A DNA stretch of 64,000 nt from Microbacterium sp. CFH 31415. Lineage in GTDB: Bacteria > Actinomycetota > Actinomycetes > Actinomycetales > Microbacteriaceae. The position numbers and the translations under genes are program-made. Of this stretch, positions 1-7,979 are shown piece after piece (the stretch's first letter is position 1; each line of letters begins with the position of its first letter). The DNA is taken from NCBI RefSeq assembly GCF_022538185.1, contig NZ_JAKYXC010000016.1:62001-126000 (forward strand), read 5' to 3'. Below the pieces are notes generated by a model. It was given only the letters and a program-made list of their open reading frames with translations, was not told the DNA's origin and did not search any database.

Positions 1-1
1 G

Positions 2-1624
2 GCCGTCGAACCCGAACCCGGCGTTCCCGCCTACCCGACCGAATACGCACCCACCCATCTCCTCGTGAGCGCCGGCGAGGACCTGCAGCGCATCCAGACC
101 GATCTGAGCGAGTCCGCCCGCGCCTTCGGCTGGTCGGTGAGAATCCGTCCGCTCACCCGACCCGCAGAAGGCGAGCAGGAGAGCGAGCTGGATCTCGCAG
201 CAGCCGAGGAAGAGGCGCGCGCCGACCGCATCGAACGCCGCACTCCACCGCTCTACCGGGCCGACATCTCGCAGGATCCCAAGGTCGACGTCGATGACCA
301 GCCCGTGCCGCCCGTCGACGCGTGGCGGCTGCTGAAGGCGGCGCGGCAGAAGTTCCCCCGAGCCGACGACGCATCGCGCACCGAGCGGGACAGCAGGAAG
401 CTCTCCCGCGGGGTCGGGCTCGACCACGTGCTCGCGCTGGGGGCGAACGGCCGCACCAATCCCTACGGTCGGACGAACCCGTACGGTCGCACCAACCCCT
501 ACGGTCGGACGAACCCGTACGGCCGCACCAACGCCCCCGGCCCGGACGCCTACGCCGAGCCGGGAAGCGGCGGCCGCGAGATCATCACCTACATCGGGCC
601 GAAGCCCGTGCGCACGGACGACGCCGACTACTCGGGGCGCCGACCCGTCGTCGCCGTCTTCGACACCGGGTGCGGCGACCACCCCTGGCTCGACGATCCG
701 ATCGTGACCCGCGATCCGATGTCGCCCAAGGGCCCCATCGGCGACCACGACCCGAACACGAACCCCGAGGTCTACCCCGATCAGTCCGGTCCGCTCGACG
801 GGTTCCTCGACGAGGCGGCCGGACACGGCACGTTCGTCGCGGGCATCGTGCGCCAGGTCTGCCCCGACGCGGACATCATCGCCGTGCGCGTGGCGAACAG
901 CCAGGGCACCGTGCTCGAGGGGGAGTTCCTCGAGGCGGTGCGGCGGCTGGTCGACGCGATGCGCGCCGGCCAGAAGGTCGACGTCATGAACATCTCGCTG
1001 GGCTACTACCACGAGACCCCCGACGACGAGCTGTTCGACGCCACGCTCGGGGAGCTGCTGGAGGAGGCGCGCATGCTGGGCTGCGCGGTCGTGTGCTCGG
1101 CCGGCAACGACTCCACCGAGCGCCCTGCGTTCCCGGCGGCGCTGTGGCAGTTCCCGGCGAAGCGGGACGACGCCGCCGCGCTCGCGAACGCAGCGCCCCA
1201 CGTGTCGGTCGGCGCGCTCAATCCGAACAGCCAGACGATCGCGCTCTTCAGCAATGTCGGCGACTGGGTCAAGACCTACGCGCCCGGTGTGTCCGTCTTC
1301 AGCACGTCACCCGGATTCCTCGGCGGCATCCAGGCGGGCACGCGCGATGATCTCTACGACCTGCCGGGCGTCGCCCAGCCGCTGCCGAGGCAGAGCCTCG
1401 ACCCCGACGACTGGCGCGGCGGGTTCGCGATCTGGAGCGGCACGTCGTTCGCCGCGCCGTACATCGCGGGCAAGCTCGCCCAGGCGATCGCCCCCGCCCT
1501 GATGGAACCGAAGGCGACGGCGAGCACGGCGACGGCGAGCGCGGCGAGGGCTCCCAGCGAGAACGAGATCAAGAAGCTCCTGCGCGAGGAGGCGAAGAAG
1601 CTGGAGTTCACGCCGAAGCTCTAG
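2..1624 (+). CDS. S8 (subtilisin-family) serine peptidase with GRTNPY repeat, 5' end outside window
   Basis: The frame is open to the window edge, so the true start lies upstream; numbering here is from the GTG at 65. The S8 triad is complete: Asp200 in VFDTGCGD, His254 in GHGTFVAG, Ser461 in GTSFAAP, with oxyanion Asn348 in CSAGND. Residues 129-156 hold five GRTN units joined by PY (four full PYGRTN repeats), between an N-terminal region resembling a propeptide and the catalytic domain. No C-terminal membrane anchor is seen, unlike mycosins. The gene is followed after 37 bp by a TPR-CHAT protease on the same strand, which suggests a functional pair. Peptidase identity is firm; the substrate is unknown. 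Inference: the repeat is a processing linker. Confidence 0.93.
   Translation, partial: AVEPEPGVPAYPTEYAPTHLLVSAGEDLQRIQTDLSESARAFGWSVRIRPLTRPAEGEQESELDLAAAEEEARADRIERRTPPLYRADISQDPKVDVDDQPVPPVDAWRLLKAARQKFPRADDASRTERDSRKLSRGVGLDHVLALGANGRTNPYGRTNPYGRTNPYGRTNPYGRTNAPGPDAYAEPGSGGREIITYIGPKPVRTDDADYSGRRPVVAVFDTGCGDHPWLDDPIVTRDPMSPKGPIGDHDPNTNPEVYPDQSGPLDGFLDEAAGHGTFVAGIVRQVCPDADIIAVRVANSQGTVLEGEFLEAVRRLVDAMRAGQKVDVMNISLGYYHETPDDELFDATLGELLEEARMLGCAVVCSAGNDSTERPAFPAALWQFPAKRDDAAALANAAPHVSVGALNPNSQTIALFSNVGDWVKTYAPGVSVFSTSPGFLGGIQAGTRDDLYDLPGVAQPLPRQSLDPDDWRGGFAIWSGTSFAAPYIAGKLAQAIAPALMEPKATASTATASAARAPSENEIKKLLREEAKKLEFTPKL
449..532 (+). repeat. 18-bp tandem repeat encoding GRTNPY units
   Basis: Five 18-bp units encode G-R-T-N(-P-Y). 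Codons alternate between neighbouring units (CGC ACC AAY CCC TAC, then CGG ACG AAC CCG TAC), giving a 36-bp higher-order period. The repeat is in frame inside the S8 peptidase, shortly before the catalytic Asp. Each unit offers one Arg. Confidence 0.95.
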
Positions 1625-1661
1625 CCGCCAAGACGGGCGCTGTTCCCGCCAAGATAGGGGG

Positions 1662-4109
1662 ATGACCCGTTCGGCCGACGCTCTGCACAGTGAGGCGGTG
1701 GACCTCGTCAACCGCGGTCGCTACGACGAGGCCGCTCAGGTGCTCGACCGGGCCGAGAGCGACGCCGGCGATGTCAACCTCCGGGCTCGCATCGCCGGCA
1801 CGCGGGCGTACGTGCTCGCGCGGACCGGGCACGTCGCCGACGCCGAACGCATCTGCGGCGACGCGATCGCCGAGCCGGGTCTCAGCGACCACACCGTCGC
1901 GATCCTCGCCGGCCAGCTCGGAGCCCTGGCAGAGGAGGCCGGTCGCCTCGCCGACGCGGAGCGCTGGCTCACGCGCGCGATCGAGGCGCTCGCCGACGAC
2001 CCGGTCGCCGAGGCGAACACGCGGGTCAACCGCAGCCTGGTGCGGATGCAGCACCGCCGCCTGGACGATGCCGAGGATGACCTGCGCTGCGCGGTCGCAG
2101 CATATGCCGCGGCCGGCATGCCGGTTGCCGAGGCTCAGGCGCGCCACAACCTCGGCTACGTCGCGATGCTCTCGGGCGACCTGGTCGGCGCACTGCAGGC
2201 CATGGTCGCCGCGGCGCCGCTCGCCGGCGACACCGCGGTCGGCGCCGCGGTCGGCGACCTGGATCGCGCCGAGGTGCTTCGCGATGCGGGCCAGACGTCC
2301 GAGGCGGAGGCGATCCTCGAGCGTGTCGCGGCGACGTTCGGCGAGCTGGGGATGCCGCTGGATCGCGCGATGGCCGAGCTCAACCTGGCGCGGTCGCTCC
2401 TGAACCATGCGCCCGAGCGCGCCGGCACCGCGGCCGCTGCCGCCTCCGCCGGCTTCGAGGCCTTCGGGAATGAGGCGTGGCGTGTGCGCGCCGAGGGCAT
2501 CAGGCTGCGCGCGCTGCTCGCGCCGGAGCTGCCGGCCTCCGTCGAGCGTCCGTCGGCGGGGGAGGTCGCCGATGTCGTCGCGGCGCTCCAGCGCAACCGC
2601 TTCCTGAACGAGGCGGCGGCGCTGCGCCTGGCCTACGACCTCGCTCTCGCCGAGCGGGGCCAGCCGTCGACGCGCCCCATTCGGCCGGTGGCCTCCGCGT
2701 CGATGGAGGTGCGCCTCCTCGCCCATCAGGCACGCGCCGCACGTGCCCGCGCAGCGGGCAGGCCCGCCCTCGTGCGCCGGCACGCCGCGAACGGCCTCGA
2801 CATGCTGACCGAGTGGCAGCACGCATTCGGCAGCCTCGACCTGCAGACGTCGTTCGGCATGCACGCGACCGGCCTCATCTTCGCCGGACTCGGCTCGGCC
2901 GTCGAGTCCGGCCGCCCGGACGTCCTCTTCGAGTGGTCGGAGCGCGCGCGCCACCTCAGCCAGCAGGTCACACCCCTGCGACCTCCGCCCGACGCCCGAC
3001 TCGCGGAGGAGCTCGCCGAACTGCGCATGATCCGCGCAGACGACCCCGGCGAGGAGTGGCTGTCGCAGCCTCGTGCGGCTGCGCTCCGCGAGCGCGCACG
3101 CGAGCGGCAGTGGTCGGCCACAGGGGCGATCCAGGTCGATCGTCCGATCACGCTCGAAGAGCTGCGCAGCGCCCTTCCGCCCGATACCGCCCACATCGCC
3201 TACGTCTACGCGCGGACCGCCCTGGTCGCCCTTGTGGTGACCTCCGATGGCGACCACGTCGTGCCCATCCGGCAATGGGATTCGGACCTGCTCCTCGGCG
3301 GGCTGCGCGCCGATCTCGACATGGCGGCCTCTGTGCGCAGCGGGCCGATGGCTGCGGTCGTGCGACGATCCCTCGACTCGCGCCTGGAGGCGCTGTCGAA
3401 CATCCTCCTGGCGGATGCGGTCAAGCGCGCCGGCCGCCGCAGGCTCGTGATCACCATCCCCGGCATCCTCGGCGGCATCCCATGGGCGATGCTGCCCGCG
3501 ATGCGCGGCCACGCGTTCACGATGGCATCCTCGGCATCCCGGTGGGTGCGGATGCGAGACGGCGCCCGACCGCGCCGCCGTGCGGGCTTCGCTGTCGGAC
3601 CGCGGGTCGCGCGTGGCGAGGAGGAGGTCGCGGCCGCCGCGGCCGTGTGGCGCGAGAGCACGGTACTGCGCGCGGGCGAGGCGTCCGTCGATCACGTCAC
3701 CGCGCTGGCGGCCCGTGTCGACGTGCTCCATGTGGCCGCCCATGGCCGTCACACCGTCGACAACCCGCTGTTCTCGGGACTCGAGCTGGCGGACGGCACG
3801 CTGTTCGGCTACGACATCGACCTCATGCCGGAGGTTCCCGAGACCGTCGTCCTCTCGGCGTGCGAGGTCGGGCGCTCATCGGTGCGCTGGGGGGAGGAGG
3901 CGATCGGCATGACCCGCATCTGGCTGCACGCCGGAACGCAGAGCGTCGTCGCCGCCCCCGTGATCGTCGCCGACGACGCCGCGTGCGAACTGCTCGGCGC
4001 GATGCACGAGGGGCTGGCGGGCGGACAGCCGCCTTCGGAGGCGCTCGCGGCAGCCGCCGCGCACACGGGGATCGTGGCGCCGTTCCAGGTGCACGGCGCC
4101 GGATTCTGA
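1662..4109 (+). CDS. TPR-CHAT domain protein (caspase-like peptidase)
   Basis: The 815-residue protein has N-terminal tetratricopeptide-like helical repeats (about residues 5-330), a helical middle and a C-terminal CHAT domain (about 560-815). The CHAT dyad is present: His694 in LHVAAHGRH and Cys734 in VLSACEVG, so it is probably an active clan CD cysteine peptidase. It starts 37 bp after the S8 peptidase. A CAAGAT box lies 6 nt before the ATG, so it may also have its own leaderless promoter. CHAT proteins are caspase and separase relatives, often cleave after basic residues and are often switched on by partner binding to the TPR part. The trigger is not visible here. Confidence 0.9.
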   Translation: MTRSADALHSEAVDLVNRGRYDEAAQVLDRAESDAGDVNLRARIAGTRAYVLARTGHVADAERICGDAIAEPGLSDHTVAILAGQLGALAEEAGRLADAERWLTRAIEALADDPVAEANTRVNRSLVRMQHRRLDDAEDDLRCAVAAYAAAGMPVAEAQARHNLGYVAMLSGDLVGALQAMVAAAPLAGDTAVGAAVGDLDRAEVLRDAGQTSEAEAILERVAATFGELGMPLDRAMAELNLARSLLNHAPERAGTAAAAASAGFEAFGNEAWRVRAEGIRLRALLAPELPASVERPSAGEVADVVAALQRNRFLNEAAALRLAYDLALAERGQPSTRPIRPVASASMEVRLLAHQARAARARAAGRPALVRRHAANGLDMLTEWQHAFGSLDLQTSFGMHATGLIFAGLGSAVESGRPDVLFEWSERARHLSQQVTPLRPPPDARLAEELAELRMIRADDPGEEWLSQPRAAALRERARERQWSATGAIQVDRPITLEELRSALPPDTAHIAYVYARTALVALVVTSDGDHVVPIRQWDSDLLLGGLRADLDMAASVRSGPMAAVVRRSLDSRLEALSNILLADAVKRAGRRRLVITIPGILGGIPWAMLPAMRGHAFTMASSASRWVRMRDGARPRRRAGFAVGPRVARGEEEVAAAAAVWRESTVLRAGEASVDHVTALAARVDVLHVAAHGRHTVDNPLFSGLELADGTLFGYDIDLMPEVPETVVLSACEVGRSSVRWGEEAIGMTRIWLHAGTQSVVAAPVIVADDAACELLGAMHEGLAGGQPPSEALAAAAAHTGIVAPFQVHGAGF

Positions 4110-4276
4110 AGATCTCGAAGAAATTCCTTCCGGCCGTGTATCAGCGGGACAGGGGCACGCTCTAGATCAATGGAACTGCTCACGCGCGACGGCATCTGGG
4201 GGTGTCGCCGCTGGGAGCGGGTGGCCGTCTCTTGGGGAGAGCGTCTGGGGACACGCGGCCATTGAGCAGAACCGGG

Positions 4277-4316
4277 CGGGGGATGTCGCAGAGACCCAGG
4301 TCGGCGACATCCCCCG
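4277..4316 (+). terminator. Strong hairpin between convergent genes
   Basis: A perfect 13-bp inverted repeat (CGGGGGATGTCGC and its complement) with a 14-nt loop lies between the CHAT gene and the converging LysR-like gene. No clear T-run is seen, but position and strength fit a bidirectional terminator. Confidence 0.7.
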
Positions 4317-4329
4317 ACCTCATGCCTGC

Positions 4330-5118
4330 TCAGCCGCGCGACGAGTTCGCGGTTCGCCCCCGGACGATGCCCACGAAGGTCTCGACGGCGGGAGTGGTGC
4401 GCTCGGCGACCCAGGCCACCGCCACGGTCGAGACCGGACCGTCCCGCAGCGGGCGGTGCTCGACGTCCTTGCGATGGTGGAGCCGCGCGAGCGACATCGG
4501 CACGACGACGATCCCCACGCCGGCGGCGACCGTCGCGATCGCCTCGGCGGTGTCGGCGGGCGGCGTGAAGGTCGGTGCCACGGCGTCGGGAATCCGGACG
4601 CCGAGCACATCGTCGCGTGCCGCGATGACGATCTCGCCGGCCAGGTCGTCGGTGCCCAGGTCGTCGGCCGCAGTCAGGTGAGACTCCGCGGCCATCACGA
4701 CGACCGGCACCTCGTCGTAGAGCGGGATGACGTGCAGGTCGTCGCGATCGATCGGCAGGCGCACGAGCGCGGCGTCGACCTCGCCGTCGACGAGGGCGCG
4801 GCGCTGATCCGCGACCTCGAGCGGCAGAAGCTCGAGCTGGACGCCGGGCACGCGGTCACGCCAGGCCGAGATCCACTTCCCGGGGGTGGCGCCGGGGATC
4901 GCGCCCAGCCGGAAAGGGCCGGCGATCTCCGGCGCAGCGGGGGCCTCGGGCGGTGCCGCAGAAGCCGGCGGCCGGCGCGGGGAACGCCCGCCCTTGCCGC
5001 CGGAAGTGCCGGCCCCGACAACGGAGGCCGCGGGCTTGCCGCCCTTTCCGCTGCGGCGGGACGAGGCATCCCGCCCAGACTTCCCCGGTCGCGCGTGCGA
5101 CTTCCCGCTGCGTGCCAT
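4330..5118 (-). CDS. LysR-type substrate-binding domain protein lacking HTH
   Basis: 262 residues. About residues 65-262 match a LysR effector-binding fold: it opens with FRLGAIPGATPGKW and continues with the typical GEVDAALVRLP, VVVMAAESHL and AAGVGIVVVPMSLARL segments. The usual N-terminal winged helix is missing; a Lys/Arg/Gly/Ser/Pro-rich, apparently disordered tail of about 65 residues takes its place. It may be a ligand sensor or a degenerate regulator rather than a classical DNA-binding LysR protein. The start is supported by a TACGCT box 7 nt upstream (complement at 5126-5131), back to back with the promoter of the divergent DUF1304 gene. Confidence 0.85.
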   Translation of the reverse strand: MARSGKSHARPGKSGRDASSRRSGKGGKPAASVVGAGTSGGKGGRSPRRPPASAAPPEAPAAPEIAGPFRLGAIPGATPGKWISAWRDRVPGVQLELLPLEVADQRRALVDGEVDAALVRLPIDRDDLHVIPLYDEVPVVVMAAESHLTAADDLGTDDLAGEIVIAARDDVLGVRIPDAVAPTFTPPADTAEAIATVAAGVGIVVVPMSLARLHHRKDVEHRPLRDGPVSTVAVAWVAERTTPAVETFVGIVRGRTANSSRG

Positions 5119-5152
5119 GGGCTTCAGCGTAGCCGGGCGCTATCGTTCGGTC

Positions 5153-5551
5153 ATGATCGCGATCATCGCCACGGTCTTCGCCGCGCTGGCCGCCCTGCTG
5201 CATGTGTACATCTTCGTGATGGAGAGCGTGCAGTGGACGCAGCCGAAGATCTGGAAGCGGTTCGGCGTCGCCGACCAGGCCGCTGCCGAGATCACCAAGC
5301 CGATGGCCTACAACCAGGGCTTCTACAACCTGTTCCTCGCCGTCGGCACAGCCATCGGGCTCGTGCTGTTCCTGTCGGGCGCGGACGACTCTGCGCTGCG
5401 GGCGGCCGGGCTTGCGCTGGTGCTGTTCAGTCTCGGTTCGATGGTCTCGGCATCACTCGTCCTGCTCACGACCGGCATGAAGTACCTGCGCGCCGCGCTC
5501 ACACAGGGCACGCTGCCGCTCATCGGCTTCGTGCTGTTCCTGTTCGCCTGA
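5153..5551 (+). CDS. DUF1304 family small membrane protein
   Basis: 132 residues, almost wholly hydrophobic, with four predicted membrane helices (about 3-23, 56-75, 82-101, 110-130). The HVYIFVMESVQW segment and the conserved Asn-Gln-Gly-Phe-Tyr-Asn stretch are typical of DUF1304. Function is unknown. TATCGT at 5141-5146 lies 6 nt before the ATG, so the transcript is probably leaderless. The 34-bp gap to the divergent LysR-like gene must hold both promoters. Confidence 0.88.
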   Translation: MIAIIATVFAALAALLHVYIFVMESVQWTQPKIWKRFGVADQAAAEITKPMAYNQGFYNLFLAVGTAIGLVLFLSGADDSALRAAGLALVLFSLGSMVSASLVLLTTGMKYLRAALTQGTLPLIGFVLFLFA

Positions 5552-5564
5552 GCCGACCGCAGAA

Positions 5565-6170
5565 TCAGCCGCACGCGGCCCACCTGCCGGCCCCGGATGC
5601 CTGTGCCTGGATCTGAGCGTCGGCCAGGAGGTCGTAGAACTCGTCGTTCGACCCGATGCGGATCGCCTCGGCATCCCCGGCGGCGACGAGCTCGTGATTG
5701 ATGAAGCGGCCGTCGTCCGACCAGAGGTTGAAGAGGTAGCGGCCGTAGCGGTCCGACGTCTCGGTGTCGGGTGCCGCCCACACCGTCGCGCCTTCGGGCA
5801 GCAGCTCGCCCAGGTGGGAGCGGGCCTCGTCGGCCCAGCACTCCGGCGTGGGCGTGCCCTCGGGGGTGTCGATGCCGATCAGCCGGATGCGCACCGGCTC
5901 CGTGGTCGTGACGATGTCGTTGGGCTGCTGCGCCTGCGCCTCGATGGTGTCGCCGTCGAAGACGTACCGCACGATCAGCGGAAAGGCCCCGGCGGGGCGG
6001 GACGGGATGCCGTCGGCGACAGGGGCTTCCGTGCTGGAAGAGTTCGCGGACTCGGCGGGTGCGTCGAATGCGCCGACGCTCAGGAGCACCCACACGGCGA
6101 GACCCACGCCGATCGCGAGGACCAGGACCGATCCGAGCACGACGGCGACCGCCGTGACGAACCCCTTCAT
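5565..6170 (-). CDS. Membrane-anchored thermonuclease (SNase-like) family protein
   Basis: 201 residues: one N-terminal membrane helix or uncleaved signal (about 7-33), a Ser/Ala-rich linker, then an SNase-like OB fold. Visible signatures are FDGDT (71-75), RLIGIDTPE (96-104, equivalents of catalytic Arg35 and Glu43 of staphylococcal nuclease) and DRYGR (140-144, the Arg87 region). It is likely a secreted or surface-tethered nuclease. A GTG at 6179 would add three residues, but a TATCGT box (complement at 6178-6183) overlaps it and lies 7 nt before the ATG at 6170, so I choose the ATG. Confidence 0.88.
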   Translation of the reverse strand: MKGFVTAVAVVLGSVLVLAIGVGLAVWVLLSVGAFDAPAESANSSSTEAPVADGIPSRPAGAFPLIVRYVFDGDTIEAQAQQPNDIVTTTEPVRIRLIGIDTPEGTPTPECWADEARSHLGELLPEGATVWAAPDTETSDRYGRYLFNLWSDDGRFINHELVAAGDAEAIRIGSNDEFYDLLADAQIQAQASGAGRWAACG

Positions 6171-6295
6171 GCGCGCCACGATAGCGCGCCCCCAGGCGCG
6201 CGGGCGCCTCGGAGCGCGGTCACCCTCCGAGTTTCCGATCGTGGCGGGCCGGCCCTGCGGTCAACCCGCCGGGACTGGCCGCTCGTCGGCGGGTG

Positions 6296-6703
6296 TCAGG
6301 CCGCGAGGCGGAGGCCCCGCTGATCGGTCGCCACGCGCTCGCCGTCGGCGATGGTCTCGTCGTCGCCGATGAGCGATCCGACAGCCACACGCGCCTCGCT
6401 GCCGACGTGGGTGCGCACGCCGATCTTCGCTCCGGCACCGATCGCGGCGCGGGGTCCGATGTGGGCGTGGGGTGCGATGTCGGCGTCGGGACCGATCACG
6501 GCGTCCGACTCGACCCAGGCGCCGCGGCCGACGTGTGCGCCCGCGGCGATCTGAACCCCCGGCTCGACATACGCCCCCGCTTCGACGATGGCGCTCGGGT
6601 GCACCTTGGCGCCGTGCGCGATGAGGCCGCGACCGTTGACGTGCTTGCGGTAGCGCAGCGTCTCGCCCCGGTCGTTCTCGATGTCGATGTAGTTCTTGCC
6701 CAC
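6296..6703 (-). CDS. Hexapeptide-repeat (left-handed beta-helix) protein
   Basis: 135 residues. From about residue 25 onward it is built of imperfect hexapeptide turns ([I/V/A]-G-x-x-A-x, such as IGPDADIAPHAHIGPRAAIGAGAKIG), the left-handed beta-helix of LpxA-like acyl/acetyltransferases and gamma-carbonic anhydrases. No extra catalytic domain is present, so it may be a small transferase or a scaffold. The start at the GTG at 6703 is preferred because AGGAGGGG sits a few nt upstream; a GTG at 6721 would extend it by six residues. Confidence 0.8.
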   Translation of the reverse strand: MGKNYIDIENDRGETLRYRKHVNGRGLIAHGAKVHPSAIVEAGAYVEPGVQIAAGAHVGRGAWVESDAVIGPDADIAPHAHIGPRAAIGAGAKIGVRTHVGSEARVAVGSLIGDDETIADGERVATDQRGLRLAA

Positions 6704-6771
6704 AGTCCCCTCCTGCAGCACCGAATCGTGCTGAGTACAGAAATAACGACGAACCTCGTCTATTCATTCCC

Positions 6772-6795
6772 GTGCATCCGTTCCCCCGGATGCAC
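6772..6795. promoter_or_regulatory. Hairpin in the AT-richer 6704-6965 intergenic region
   Basis: A perfect 9-bp inverted repeat (GTGCATCCG, 6-nt loop, CGGATGCAC). The surrounding 260-bp divergent intergenic region is less GC-rich than its neighbours and must carry the promoters of the hexapeptide gene and the small ORF at 6966. A second small dyad (GGGACC/GGTCCC, near 6930-6948) precedes the ribosome binding site of that ORF. Function unknown. Confidence 0.3.
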
Positions 6796-6965
6796 CAGTA
6801 GTTCGTCACGCTGCCCGCATCGGATTCCATCTCATTCGCGCGGCATCCGCCTCCCTCTTGCTTTTTCCATGCCCGTGAGGGCGGCGGCGAGGAATGTACG
6901 TGAGGCTGCCCGAGCGCCTCTTTCTTGGTGGGACCGAGACGGGGTCCCAGAAGGGAGAGGGAGCG

Positions 6966-7133
6966 ATGATCGCCGATCCGCACGACGCGCACACCTGGAC
7001 GGTCCTGAGCCAGGCGTCGCGGGCTGAACTGCTCATGCTCACCGTGCTCAGCTGGCTGAACACGCCCGGCTCCCGCGCCACATCCCGTCGTCGGATCGAC
7101 GGAGCCGAACGGACGGCGCCGAGTGCGCGATAG
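6966..7133 (+). CDS. Small hypothetical protein, 55 residues
   Basis: No family recognised. An excellent ribosome binding site (GGGAGAGGGAG) precedes the ATG, and the frame has a hydrophobic helix (about 18-31, LLMLTVLSW) and a basic C-terminus. Its stop codon region supplies the TAGCGT box of the following MOSC gene. In-frame GTG/ATG codons further upstream lack such a site. It may be a real small protein or a leader for the next gene. Confidence 0.45.
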   Translation: MIADPHDAHTWTVLSQASRAELLMLTVLSWLNTPGSRATSRRRIDGAERTAPSAR

Positions 7134-7142
7134 CGTTCTTCG

Positions 7143-7961
7143 ATGCAGGTGACCCGCATCCGCCTCTATCCCGTCAAGTCGTTCTCCGGACTCGACGTCG
7201 ACGCCGCCGGCGTGCTGCCGTGGGGCCTGGAGGGCGACCGGCGCTGGGCGGTCGTCGACCCCGACGGCGAGCCGGTCACCGCGCGCGAGGCGAACGGCAT
7301 GCTCGGCCTGTCCGCGACCCTCGACGACGCTGCGCTGGTGCTGTCGGACGGGCGTCACGGGAGCGAGCTGCGCGTGCCCGAGCCCGTGGGCGCCGCTCCG
7401 ATCCGAGTGGGCCACTCGCGTCAGGGTTCGGCATTGCCGGCGGATGCCGCGGCCGACGCCTGGCTGAGTGACCGCCTCCACCGCCCGGTGAGGCTCGTGT
7501 GGCAGCCCGACCCCCGAGTGCGGTCCGTGAACCCCGCGCACGGCGGACACCCCGACGACCGCGTGTCCCTCGCGGACGTGGGGCCGCTGCTCCTCGCCAG
7601 CGAGTCGTCGACGGCGCAGCTGAACCGGTGGACCGACGACGGGACGCCGGAGCTCGACATCGTGCGTTTCCGTCCGAACGTCGTCGTCGACGGAGACCCG
7701 GCGTCGCCCTTCGCCGAGGACTCCTGGCCGTTCGTGCAGCTCGGCGACGTGCGGTTCCGCGTGAACGGCGTGTGCGATCGCTGCGTGATGACGACGATCG
7801 ATCCCGACACGCTCGCGCGCGGCAAGGAGCCGATCCGCACGCTCGCGAAGCACCGACGCTGGGACGGCAAGACGTGGTTCGGGGTGTGGCTCGTCCCCGA
7901 CCTGGCGTCCTCCGCGTCGCCGGCGGTGATCCGCGTGGGCGACGCCGTCGTCGCCGGCTGA
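7143..7961 (+). CDS. MOSC domain-containing protein (YcbX-like)
   Basis: 272 residues. The N-terminal beta-barrel domain (RIRLYPVKSFSGLDV, then GDRRWAVVDPDGEPVTARE) is followed by a MOSC domain (about 120-270) ending in RFRVNGVCDRCVMTTID, which carries the conserved Cys region. MOSC proteins handle sulfur or bind the molybdenum cofactor; YcbX and mARC relatives reduce N-hydroxylated compounds. The ATG follows TAGCGT (7131-7136) by 6 nt, so it is probably leaderless. It converges on the aminotransferase gene with an 18-bp gap. Confidence 0.9.
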   Translation: MQVTRIRLYPVKSFSGLDVDAAGVLPWGLEGDRRWAVVDPDGEPVTAREANGMLGLSATLDDAALVLSDGRHGSELRVPEPVGAAPIRVGHSRQGSALPADAAADAWLSDRLHRPVRLVWQPDPRVRSVNPAHGGHPDDRVSLADVGPLLLASESSTAQLNRWTDDGTPELDIVRFRPNVVVDGDPASPFAEDSWPFVQLGDVRFRVNGVCDRCVMTTIDPDTLARGKEPIRTLAKHRRWDGKTWFGVWLVPDLASSASPAVIRVGDAVVAG

Positions 7962-7979
7962 GCGCTCGAACGCGCTGCG

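Noticed and set aside
449..532. Possible CRISPR array
   Set aside because: The repeats are directly abutting, in frame and without spacers; they are coding tandem repeats.
1608..3752. 714-codon ORF on the lower strand over the CHAT gene
   Set aside because: It is antisense to a gene with clear TPR and CHAT motifs and has no family motifs; long antisense ORFs are normal at this GC content.
4170..4265. 31-codon Trp-rich ORF between the CHAT gene and its terminator
   Set aside because: No well-placed Shine-Dalgarno or -10 box and no family match; too short to support by composition. It would matter only if conserved beside other S8-CHAT pairs.
6704..6965. Riboswitch or T-box in the AT-richer gap
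   Set aside because: Only small isolated hairpins are seen; no conserved core I recognise.
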